From Mageeibacillus sp. UBA1257 (lineage in GTDB: Bacteria; Bacillota; Clostridia; UBA1212; UBA1257): DNA of 27,592 nucleotides. Positions 1 to 6,715 of the stretch are shown here, piece after piece (positions within the stretch are counted from its first letter, which is position 1; each line of letters begins with the position of its first letter). Location of the stretch: the NCBI GenBank assembly GCA_002308775.1, contig DBVT01000002.1, forward strand, positions 1,974 to 29,565, written 5' to 3'. The notes under the pieces are model-generated. The model made no database searches and was not told the DNA's origin. It worked only from the letters and a program-made list of their open reading frames with translations. The position numbers and the translations under genes are program-made.

Positions 1-1164
1 ATTTCGGAGATGGCTCTCGCTTTTATCGCTTTTTCCGTCGGCGGGAACTTCAAGATAAGTTACCTGAAAAGGATCGGTATCGCTCCTATTTTGATCGCGA
101 TCTTCGAGGCGTTCGGAGGGATGTTTTTTGTGACCGGCGCTTTGCTTGCGTTCGGGACAGATCCGTCATTTGCCATCTTACTCGGTGCGATCGCTTCCGC
201 GACTGCTCCCGCTGCAACTCTGATGGTCATCAAACAGTACAACGCAAAAGGGCCTGTGACAGACACTCTGATCTGTGTCGTTGCGCTCGATGATGCCGTC
301 GCACTTATCGCTTTCGGTTTTGCAGTCGCGATCTCAAAGGGACTTACAAATCCCGGGGCCTCGATCGCGATGTCGATCTTGAATCCTTTCATTGAACTCG
401 TAGAATCTCTGGCGATCGGAGCGGCTCTCGGAGCTCTGTTCGCGATACCCCTCCGCTGGTTCAAAAAAGACGGAAACAGGCTTGCTTTGACGATCGGTTT
501 TGTTTTCGTCACTTCCGGCATTTGCACGCTTCTCGGCGTCTCAGAGCTGCTTGCGTGTATGGCTCTGGGGATGGTGCTGGTAAATATCACAAAGGCGAGC
601 GATTCCGTTTTGAAACTCGCGGACAGCATCACTCCCCCTCTGTTTATGCTCTTTTTCGTTGTCTCAGGCGCTGATTTAAAACTGTCTGTCGTACCGACCG
701 TCGGTCTTGTCGGCATCATATATATCCTCGCCCGTGTCGCAGGAAAGATCTTCGGTTCGTGGCTCGGAGCAAAAGTTTCCAAAGCTCCAAAACCCGTTCA
801 GAAATACCTCGGACCTATGCTGATCCCACAGGCCGGCGTAGCGATCGGTCTTTCACTCCTCGCGGGAACTCTTGTCCCCGATTACGCTCAGCAGATCAGA
901 GCCGTCGTGCTCTGCGCCACACTGATCTACGAGATATGCGGTCCGATAATAGTAAAAATTTTCCTGAACAAATCAGGAGAAATATCTCTCCCGAAAAAGG
1001 CAAAAAAGGGGAAAACTGTTGCCGCGAATCAGCAGACTGCCACTGCTGAAGCTTCCGTTCCTGCCGCAGTTGCGCCAAAGGAGATCCCCGGTGTAAAACA
1101 GGAAGGAATAATTGACGCTGCCCCTTCGGATAATAATTCGGAGAGCAGCGGTTCTGACAAATGA
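1..1164 (+). CDS. Cation:proton antiporter (CPA2/Kef-like), 5'-truncated by the window edge
   Basis: Integral membrane exchanger of the monovalent cation:proton antiporter-2 type, probably swapping Na+ or K+ for H+. The frame is open from base 1 (Ile-Ser-Glu before the first Met at 10), so the N-terminus lies outside the window. The visible part has many hydrophobic segments over about residues 1-325. A SATAPAAT stretch is followed by ALDDAV; the paired Asp residues (about 97-98 of the visible protein) match the ion-binding aspartates of CPA2 antiporters. The C-terminal 60 residues are a soluble Lys/Ala/Pro/Glu-rich tail without a recognisable TrkA-N domain. It converges with bioY, 40 bases away, and I see no strong terminator between them. 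Family assignment is confident; the transported ion is not determined. Confidence 0.85.
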   Translation: MSEMALAFIAFSVGGNFKISYLKRIGIAPILIAIFEAFGGMFFVTGALLAFGTDPSFAILLGAIASATAPAATLMVIKQYNAKGPVTDTLICVVALDDAVALIAFGFAVAISKGLTNPGASIAMSILNPFIELVESLAIGAALGALFAIPLRWFKKDGNRLALTIGFVFVTSGICTLLGVSELLACMALGMVLVNITKASDSVLKLADSITPPLFMLFFVVSGADLKLSVVPTVGLVGIIYILARVAGKIFGSWLGAKVSKAPKPVQKYLGPMLIPQAGVAIGLSLLAGTLVPDYAQQIRAVVLCATLIYEICGPIIVKIFLNKSGEISLPKKAKKGKTVAANQQTATAEASVPAAVAPKEIPGVKQEGIIDAAPSDNNSESSGSDK

Positions 1165-1204
1165 ATGAAGCGAATGGGTTTTTATGTGATCAGTTTGTGT
1201 GCGA

Positions 1205-1762
1205 TCATGATCTGATCTTACCGTACAGACGCTTTGCGATCAGACTGGCGAGCGCGACCTTGATCGCGTCAAACGGAATATACGGAACGACGCATGTGAG
1301 GAGCGCGTAGCCGATCGTTTTATCCCCCCGGAAATATATGCAGAACCACGCCGTTCCGAAGGCGTAACATACGAGTATTCCCGCTGCCATTGACAGGATC
1401 ATCGGCAGCGTTTTTAGTTTCGTTTTTTCGCAGACTATTCCCACTAAAAGTGCGGTAAAAATAAATCCGACGATGTATCCTCCCGTGACCCCTCCGAGCA
1501 CGGAAAGACCCCCTCTGAAGCCCGAAAATACAGGCACTCCGACGGCTCCCAAAGCGATATATATGAGCACCGAAAGAGTGCCCCTTTTCCATCCCAGAAG
1601 CGCTGCCGCAAGGATGACTGCGAAAGTCTGAAGAGTGACCGCGATGCCGCTCGCGAAGGGAAAAGAAATCCATGTACACACTGCGATGAGCGCCGCGAAT
1701 AATGAGACATAAGCTACGTCTATTGCGATATTTTTGGCTGTTTTCTTGTGTTTTTCGTTCAT
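1205..1762 (-). CDS. bioY: Biotin transporter BioY (ECF-type S component)
   Basis: Substrate-binding membrane subunit of a biotin energy-coupling-factor transporter. The 185-residue length is typical for BioY, with about six hydrophobic helices. Visible family features are the N-terminal helix ending in TWISFPF, the TLQTFAV segment, GWKRGTLSVLIYIALGAVGVPVF and a GGxTGGYIVGF segment. No ATPase (EcfA) or EcfT gene is nearby, so it would use shared ECF modules encoded elsewhere or work alone. The ATG at 1762 has a modest AAGGA upstream. No BirA-type palindromic operator is obvious in the 96-base leader, which instead contains a 9-bp inverted repeat. It lies downstream of the CPBP protease gene on the same strand. 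Confidence 0.9.
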   Translation of the reverse strand: MNEKHKKTAKNIAIDVAYVSLFAALIAVCTWISFPFASGIAVTLQTFAVILAAALLGWKRGTLSVLIYIALGAVGVPVFSGFRGGLSVLGGVTGGYIVGFIFTALLVGIVCEKTKLKTLPMILSMAAGILVCYAFGTAWFCIYFRGDKTIGYALLTCVVPYIPFDAIKVALASLIAKRLYGKIRS

Positions 1763-1784
1763 TTTGTCCTTTTTTACGTAAACG

Positions 1785-1817
1785 CCGCCCGTTGCGACGG
1801 TTGTTCAGAACGGGCGG
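1785..1817. repeat. 9-bp inverted repeat between the CPBP gene and bioY
   Basis: CCGCCCGTT (1785-1793) and AACGGGCGG (1809-1817) are perfect inverted arms around a 15-nt loop. On the minus strand the hairpin lies after the CPBP stop and about 20 nt before the bioY start. It lacks a good U-tract in either direction, so it is a weak terminator candidate; a leader hairpin or an operator are alternatives. Confidence 0.5.
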
Positions 1818-1858
1818 ACAAATATCTTTTTACTTTAATAAAAACCGTTTTTGCAGGA

Positions 1859-3250
1859 TCATTCTCCCGCGTTTTCATACGTGCTCTCGGCGTAGACAGG
1901 CTCATTTGCCTGATCTTCCGGAGTGTCTTCAGGAGGCTCTTCAGCCGGAGGCTTTGTGTGCTTTCCGACTGTGACTGACATAACTATCGTAACGCCTATC
2001 GCGAGCAGTGTCGGAACGAGTCCCAAAACAAAATATGCCATCAGTGCGCCGCCGTCAAAAACGCTTCCCGCTGCGGCATTATTAAGCAGCAGGATAAGCT
2101 TGGAGTAATACGACGTGACGTCCGCTGCAACGAGCATCACGAGGCCTGCGATCAGCGATACTATCATGCCGGGATTTTTGAAAGCGTCTCTGTTTGCGTT
2201 CGGAGCTTCCGGCTTTTGAATGACGAGCAGGTCGCTCTTTCTGCGAGTCAGCAACACTATAAGTCCGAAGACGAATACCACGCCGAAGATCGCAAACTGA
2301 ATTATTGTCAGCGTTGTGTCATCCACTCCGAACAGCGACAAGATCGACGGTATCGACGCCGTAAAATTGATCATGAAATGCAGGATCATCGTGTAAATGA
2401 TGCGTCCTGTTTTAATGTAGCATGTCGCGAATACTATGCCGAGAAATGTCGCCAGGAAGAACTGTCCGCTGTTTCCGTGTAAAATGCCGAAGAACAGCGC
2501 CGATACGAATACCGCGACAGTCTCTCCGTGCGGTCTGAGGCCGTCTATCACGATCTTTCTGCATGCGAGTTCCTCTATTATCGGAGCGCCGATTATGCTG
2601 TAAACAAGTTCAAATATGAGCGCGAATCCCGTTGCTTCCTCAAGTATGCTCGTCGGATTTTCACCGATAAATGTCGGGAAGTTTCCGATCATTACGCCTA
2701 TGACCCAAACAAAGAAGCTTATTCCCGCAAATATTACAAAACCGCCGAACGACAGATTCTTCTTCTCGGGCGCGGGAGCTTTGCCTCTGATCAGCTTCAT
2801 TATGAGCATCCCGACGATCAGACCGAGCGCAGATCCGATGAGCGACGCGACGATAAATAAATTGACATATTCATCCGGTATAGCCGCGGCAAATCCGCCC
2901 TGTATGATTTCCTCTGCGAGCTCCTCAGGAGTTATTTTTAAAACTTCCGGGATAATTGCCGAAAAAACGGCAATTATCGCGGCAAACGATCCGATGGCCT
3001 GAGCAATGAACATTAGCGCCAGGAATCCGAAACCGCCTTTCATGTAGGCTTTTCTCATTGTTTGATCTTTGTCCCCGATCGCGGACGCACTGTTCGGTAT
3101 CGGTTTGTTTTCGATCACCGCCGACTGAACTGCCGGCTCGGGCTGAGTATATTGTGTTACGGCAGGTCCGGTCACCGCTTTGGCTCCGCAGTTCGAACAG
3201 AATTGCGCTCCCTCGCGGATCTGATTGCCGCATCTGTAGCAATAGGACAT
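1859..3250 (-). CDS. Zinc-ribbon CPBP family intramembrane metalloprotease
   Basis: Polytopic membrane protein of the CPBP (CAAX protease and bacteriocin-processing, Abi) family with an N-terminal zinc ribbon. With the start at 3250, residues 4-21 carry two CxxC knuckles (CYRC and CSNC). A Pro/Gln linker and several membrane helices follow. The three CPBP motifs are visible: EELACR (about 226-231), FGILH (His258) and HFMIN (His291/Asn295). After the CPBP core come about 150 more residues with further membrane helices and an acidic Pro/Glu tail. The ATG at 3250 is preferred over an upstream ATG at 3304 because AAAGGAGGG precedes it and the promoter (3276-3304) overlaps the longer form. Substrate unknown; roles range from prenyl-protein processing to peptide maturation or immunity. 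Confidence 0.85.
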   Translation of the reverse strand: MSYCYRCGNQIREGAQFCSNCGAKAVTGPAVTQYTQPEPAVQSAVIENKPIPNSASAIGDKDQTMRKAYMKGGFGFLALMFIAQAIGSFAAIIAVFSAIIPEVLKITPEELAEEIIQGGFAAAIPDEYVNLFIVASLIGSALGLIVGMLIMKLIRGKAPAPEKKNLSFGGFVIFAGISFFVWVIGVMIGNFPTFIGENPTSILEEATGFALIFELVYSIIGAPIIEELACRKIVIDGLRPHGETVAVFVSALFFGILHGNSGQFFLATFLGIVFATCYIKTGRIIYTMILHFMINFTASIPSILSLFGVDDTTLTIIQFAIFGVVFVFGLIVLLTRRKSDLLVIQKPEAPNANRDAFKNPGMIVSLIAGLVMLVAADVTSYYSKLILLLNNAAAGSVFDGGALMAYFVLGLVPTLLAIGVTIVMSVTVGKHTKPPAEEPPEDTPEDQANEPVYAESTYENAGE

Positions 3251-3275
3251 CTTCCTATCCCTCCTTTTCGGTAAA

Positions 3276-3304
3276 ATTATACCATATGCCCGCAAAAAGG
3301 ACAA
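3276..3304 (-). promoter_or_regulatory. Sigma-A-type promoter for the CPBP protease gene
   Basis: On the minus strand TTGTCC (-35, 3304-3299) and TATAAT (-10, 3281-3276) are separated by 17 nt, with a TGG extended -10. It sits about 25 nt upstream of the gene's ATG and its AAAGGAGGG site. Confidence 0.8.
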
Positions 3305-3350
3305 ACCGGTTTTTGAAGCGCATTTTACCCTTTAAAATTGGCCGTTTTTA

Positions 3351-3359
3351 TGGTATCAT
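3351..3359 (+). promoter_or_regulatory. Extended -10 promoter for the alpha/beta hydrolase gene
   Basis: TGGTATCAT (TG at 3351-3352, TATCAT at 3354-3359) is an extended -10 element about 48 nt upstream of the ATG at 3407. The hexamer 17 nt further upstream is only TTTAAA, so the -35 is weak. It is divergent from the promoter at 3276-3304. Confidence 0.55.
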
Positions 3360-3406
3360 ATAGCTGTTTTAAATAGATTTTCTGTCTGAGAGGATGTGTT
3401 TTTTCG

Positions 3407-4375
3407 ATGGAACCGTGGCAGATCGCCCTGATAATTGTGTGCTCCGTGCTTGCTGCGCTTGTGCTTTTTGTGCTGATCCCGCTGCTTTTCGTTTCCCGTA
3501 AAACGCTCAAGATCGCCAAAAGGATCTATGCCGATAAGCTGGTTCGTTCAACGCCCGAAAAATGGGCCAGAGAATGCTCGGCTCCCGAGAACGAAGAACA
3601 CCTTCGCATGTGGAACATCGGTCTTAAATGGAGAGAAAATGTCTCCTGCGCTGTAAGAGAAGTCTCGATCGAAAGCGACGGCCTCAAACTTTACGCCGAA
3701 TATTTCGACTTCGGTTATGACCGCTGCGTGATCATCGTCCCCGGAAGATGCGAGACACTCATGTACACGTATTTCTTCGCAGACGGATATAAAAATATTC
3801 GCACGAACTTCCTCCTTGCCGATCCGCGAGCTCACGGTAAAAGCGAAGGAAAATTCTCCTGCTGCGGCATAAGAGAAGCCGATGACGTACTCGCCTGGGC
3901 AAAATACGCCAAAGAAACGCTCGGAAACAACTCCGTCATCCTCCACGGCATCTGCATCGGCGCATCCGCCTGCTTTATGGCAAAGGAAAAAGACACACGC
4001 GGATATATCTCGAAAATCATCTCGGAAGGCTGCTTCACCACATTTTACGAGTCTTTCCGGCAGCACATTATATATGAAAAGAAACCGGTCCAGCCCCTCC
4101 TCTCCCAGCTTAGAAGGATGATGAAAAAGAGCCTCGGGATCGACATAAAAAAGCAGTCTCCTTTGAAGGCTGTTAAGTCCGTCAACGTGCCCGTTCTGTT
4201 CATCGCCGGTCGCCGGGATCTCTTCTCCGTACCGAAAAAAACGGAGGAACTTTTCTCCGCCTGCGCGAGTAAAAAGAAGTCCCTCGTCTGGTTCGACAAA
4301 GGCGCCCATTCTCACCTCCGCATAAACAACATGGATGAATACGACGCTTCTGTCGCGGAATTCGTGGATGCGTAA
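3407..4375 (+). CDS. Membrane-anchored alpha/beta hydrolase with Cys at the nucleophile elbow
   Basis: Predicted alpha/beta-hydrolase-fold enzyme tethered by one N-terminal helix (residues 6-29) with the catalytic domain in residues about 85-322. The fold signature DPRAHGKSEG occurs at 139-148. The nucleophile elbow reads HGICIGA, placing Cys183 where the family normally has Ser (GxSxG). The rest of the triad is in place: Asp271 in AGRRDLFSVP and His301 in KGAHSH. An esterase, thioesterase or peptidase role is possible; the Cys recalls dienelactone hydrolases but may also be an altered or inactive site. The gene is monocistronic, between its own promoter and a strong terminator. The ribosome site GAGAGGA lies 12 nt before the ATG, a rather long spacing. 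Substrate unknown. Confidence 0.85.
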   Translation: MEPWQIALIIVCSVLAALVLFVLIPLLFVSRKTLKIAKRIYADKLVRSTPEKWARECSAPENEEHLRMWNIGLKWRENVSCAVREVSIESDGLKLYAEYFDFGYDRCVIIVPGRCETLMYTYFFADGYKNIRTNFLLADPRAHGKSEGKFSCCGIREADDVLAWAKYAKETLGNNSVILHGICIGASACFMAKEKDTRGYISKIISEGCFTTFYESFRQHIIYEKKPVQPLLSQLRRMMKKSLGIDIKKQSPLKAVKSVNVPVLFIAGRRDLFSVPKKTEELFSACASKKKSLVWFDKGAHSHLRINNMDEYDASVAEFVDA

Positions 4376-4401
4376 AAAGGCTTCGCAATTTTTTATTTTT
4401 T

Positions 4402-4432
4402 GGATCGGCCAAACGCCGATCCTTTTTCTTTT
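4402..4432 (+). terminator. Intrinsic terminator after the alpha/beta hydrolase gene
   Basis: A perfect 8-bp stem, GGATCGGC (4402-4409) with GCCGATCC (4415-4422) and loop CAAAC, is followed directly by TTTTTCTTTT. It is the clearest intrinsic terminator in the window, 26 nt after the stop codon. Confidence 0.92.
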
Positions 4433-4503
4433 GCGTTTCATCGTCCGGGATCATTGGCAAAGACCAGACCCTTCCCGAAACGATTCGAAGCCTGCGCTTC
4501 CGT

Positions 4504-4531
4504 TTGACAAATCCCCTTTTTTGATGATAAT
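4504..4531 (+). promoter_or_regulatory. Promoter of the ACP-fakB-fakB-fakA-hydrolase operon
   Basis: A consensus TTGACA (4504-4509) is followed after 16 nt by GATAAT (4526-4531); a 17-nt register gives ATAATA. A small inverted repeat, GAAGC-CTGC-GCTTC (4487-4500), lies just upstream of the -35 and could be an operator, though it is short. I see nothing else in the 210-base gap between the genes. Confidence 0.72.
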
Positions 4532-4585
4532 ATACTATATTGTGTGTATTTGCGCACGCAATGACAGAAAGGTACGAAGGAAAAG

Positions 4586-4849
4586 ATGAGGGATACATTC
4601 GAACGACTCAAAAAAGTATATCTTGAAAACGCCGGAGATGACGCGCCTGTGGAGAATTTTACCGAAGACGCTGAGCTTGTCAGAGATCTCGGGTGCGATT
4701 CGGTGACGCTTTTGTATATGGCGATGTCGCTCGAGGAGGAATTCGGCATATCTTTTTCGAATACGGACCTGCAGTCTTTTAAAACGGTCGGAGGCACGGT
4801 TGAGATCATCGAAAGGCTGATGGCTGAAAAAAACAGAAAAGAGGATTGA
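4586..4849 (+). CDS. Acyl carrier protein
   Basis: Small acidic carrier protein (87 aa) holding acyl chains on a phosphopantetheine arm in the cytoplasm. The attachment motif is DLGCDSV with Ser39 as the modified residue; the family consensus is DSL, so Val follows the Ser here. Helix I and the acidic helix II (MAMSLEEEFGIS) are typical. GAAGGAAAAG precedes the ATG. It opens an operon of fatty-acid-kinase genes and the next gene starts 4 nt after its stop, so it probably serves acyl exchange in that pathway; it need not be the main fatty-acid-synthesis ACP. A polyketide or D-alanyl carrier role is less likely because no such enzymes are adjacent. Confidence 0.9.
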   Translation: MRDTFERLKKVYLENAGDDAPVENFTEDAELVRDLGCDSVTLLYMAMSLEEEFGISFSNTDLQSFKTVGGTVEIIERLMAEKNRKED

Positions 4850-4853
4850 TATT

Positions 4854-5798
4854 ATGGCAGATTTTGTTATTATACCCGATTCGGCAAGCGATATGACTGC
4901 GCCGCTGAGGGAAAGGTTCGGCATACCGGAGTGCAGAATGGGCACTGTCACATACCCGAACGGAGAGTCGAAAGAGGTCGATCTCGACTGGGAGACGATG
5001 ACCCCGGATGAGTTTTACGGGTTGATGAAGAACAAGTCGGTCGAGTTCAAATCGTCAACGCCGATCATGGCAAAAGAAGTCGAGATCTACAAAAAATATC
5101 TCGCAAAAGGATTGGATATAATAAGCGTTTCGCTCTCGTCAGCGCTCAGCGGCACATATTCCGCGTCTGTTCTGGCTGCGAAAACGGCTCTCGAAGAATA
5201 CCCCGAAAGAAAAATAATCTGCGTTGATTCTCTCAGATATTCCACTTCCCTGACGCTTTTGATCGCCCTCGCTTCAGAACAGAAAAAACAGGGTAAAACG
5301 ATCGAAGAAGTCGCCGACTGGATGAACGCCAACAAAAACCGAATACACCAGATGGGTCCCATGGACGATCTGTATTTCCTCGCTCACAAGGGAAGGATAA
5401 GCAACTTCAAGGCGTTCTTCGGCACGATGGCGGGCGTCAACCCGATGGCTGATTTTAACAAGCAGGGTCTCAGCGAAGTGCTTGTAAAATGCAAAGGCAA
5501 AGCGATGGCGTTCGACGTTTCGATCGAATATATTAAAAAGACGATCGAAGATCCGCACGATCAGATAATATTCGTCGCGCATTCGGCAAGAAAAGCTTTT
5601 GCCGAAAAATACGCTGAACTTATCCAAAAAGAGATCGGTCCAAAGGAGATCATTTTAACGGAAGTCGGTATGAGCTGCGGTATAAACATCGGACCGGGAC
5701 TGTGCGCGGCATTTTACTACGGCAGCGAGATCTCTGACAACCTCGAAACAGAGAAAGAATACATGAGACAGATTATCGAGAACTATAAGAAAAAGTAA
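4854..5798 (+). CDS. DegV family fatty-acid-binding protein (FakB-like), copy 1
   Basis: DegV-fold protein that binds one fatty acid and presents its carboxyl group to the kinase FakA; established for the FakB proteins of Staphylococcus and Streptococcus. The N-terminal strand VIIPDSASDM, the SSTP segment (67-70), the SSALSGT loop (95-101) that contacts the fatty-acid carboxylate, and the DSLRYST region are all visible. The 314-residue length is slightly above the usual 280-290. In the C-terminal half HKGRISNFKAFFGT matches the conserved (R/K)GRI-K/FFG region, with His replacing the usual Arg-Ser. It is followed 19 nt later by a second DegV gene and then fakA, so the FakB role is well supported. 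Acyl-chain preference cannot be read from the sequence. Confidence 0.9.
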   Translation: MADFVIIPDSASDMTAPLRERFGIPECRMGTVTYPNGESKEVDLDWETMTPDEFYGLMKNKSVEFKSSTPIMAKEVEIYKKYLAKGLDIISVSLSSALSGTYSASVLAAKTALEEYPERKIICVDSLRYSTSLTLLIALASEQKKQGKTIEEVADWMNANKNRIHQMGPMDDLYFLAHKGRISNFKAFFGTMAGVNPMADFNKQGLSEVLVKCKGKAMAFDVSIEYIKKTIEDPHDQIIFVAHSARKAFAEKYAELIQKEIGPKEIILTEVGMSCGINIGPGLCAAFYYGSEISDNLETEKEYMRQIIENYKKK

Positions 5799-5817
5799 TT
5801 TTTGAAGGGAGAAATTT

Positions 5818-6708
5818 ATGAAGGATTTCGTCATTTTTACTGACTCGACATCGGATCTTGAAAGGTCGCTGCGGGAGAAATACGATCTGCGCTATCTGCC
5901 CATGAATTTCGTCGTTGACGGAGTTGAACACAAGGCTCTGCTCGACTGGGAAGAAATATCCGCAAAAGAATTTTACGATCTGATGAGGAACGGCAAAAGA
6001 ATAAAAACCACTCAGATCGGCCCCGAATACACTGAAAAAGCGTTCGAAGAGATCGTAAAAGAGGGAAAAGGCGTGCTTTATGTCGCCTGTTCATCAGCTC
6101 TTTCCGGCTCCTTCAATTTTGCGAAAACCGTCGCAAAAAAGCTGACGGAAAAATATCCCGACGCTGAAATCTACTGCTTCGACTCTCTCGCCAGCACCTT
6201 CTCCGAAGGTTCTCTCGCGATGAAAGCATCAGAAATGAGAGCAAACGGTCGTTCCCTTTCGGAAACGGTCGAAGAACTTGAAAAGATCAAACTTACATAC
6301 AACTACTGCGCAACTGTCGGCACTCTCGAATATCTGCGCCGTTCGGGCCGTATCAAAGCATCAAAAGCTTTCTTCGGAAATATTTTCGGAGTCAAGCCCA
6401 TCATCATCTCTGACGCCATCGGTCAGAACTACGCATACAAGAAGGTAAAAGGCTCCAAAGCCGCTAAACAGGCCATCGCACAGGACGTCGCCGCCGGAGT
6501 CATCGATCCCGAAGATCAAACGCTCTACATTTCACATGCGGATTCCCTTGAAGACGCCGAAGAGCTTCGCGACGAGATCCTCAAGCTCGTAAAATTCAAA
6601 GATGTCTACATCAACTACATCGGACCGATCGTCGGAGCGTCAGTAGGTCCCGGAACGATAATCGCCTGTTATGTCGGGAAGGAAATGACAATAGTAGGCA
6701 AGGAGTAA
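5818..6708 (+). CDS. DegV family fatty-acid-binding protein (FakB-like), copy 2
   Basis: Second FakB-type subunit, 296 aa, of normal length for the family. It shows TDSTSDL near the N-terminus, KTTQIGP (63-69), SSALSGS (92-98) and the canonical LEYLRRSGRIKASKAFFG region, which copy 1 has altered. Identity to copy 1 looks limited to these motifs, so the two are diverged paralogues. In organisms studied, multiple FakBs divide the labour by chain saturation, and the same may hold here. AAGGGAGAAATTT precedes the ATG, and fakA begins 7 nt after the stop codon. Confidence 0.9.
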   Translation: MKDFVIFTDSTSDLERSLREKYDLRYLPMNFVVDGVEHKALLDWEEISAKEFYDLMRNGKRIKTTQIGPEYTEKAFEEIVKEGKGVLYVACSSALSGSFNFAKTVAKKLTEKYPDAEIYCFDSLASTFSEGSLAMKASEMRANGRSLSETVEELEKIKLTYNYCATVGTLEYLRRSGRIKASKAFFGNIFGVKPIIISDAIGQNYAYKKVKGSKAAKQAIAQDVAAGVIDPEDQTLYISHADSLEDAEELRDEILKLVKFKDVYINYIGPIVGASVGPGTIIACYVGKEMTIVGKE

Positions 6709-6715
6709 TATCTTA

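Noticed and set aside
60..782. Minus-strand open frame within the antiporter gene
   Set aside because: The antiporter frame is conserved and membrane-like; the opposite product has no domain features.
1187..1218. GATCAG/CTGATC inverted repeat as a bidirectional terminator between the antiporter and bioY
   Set aside because: Only 6 bp with a long loop and no U-tract in either direction.
1763..1858. Biotin-responsive BirA operator or riboswitch before bioY
   Set aside because: No TTGTnAAC-type palindrome and no known biotin riboswitch structure are visible; only a GC-rich inverted repeat is present.
3548..4441. Long minus-strand open frame opposite the first alpha/beta hydrolase
   Set aside because: The plus-strand frame has clear hydrolase motifs, promoter and terminator; the opposite frame has no recognisable domain and runs through the terminator, so it is a shadow.
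4487..4500. GAAGC-CTGC-GCTTC inverted repeat as a FapR- or FabT-like operator
   Set aside because: Too short and does not resemble the known FapR or FabT operators; only noted in the promoter entry.
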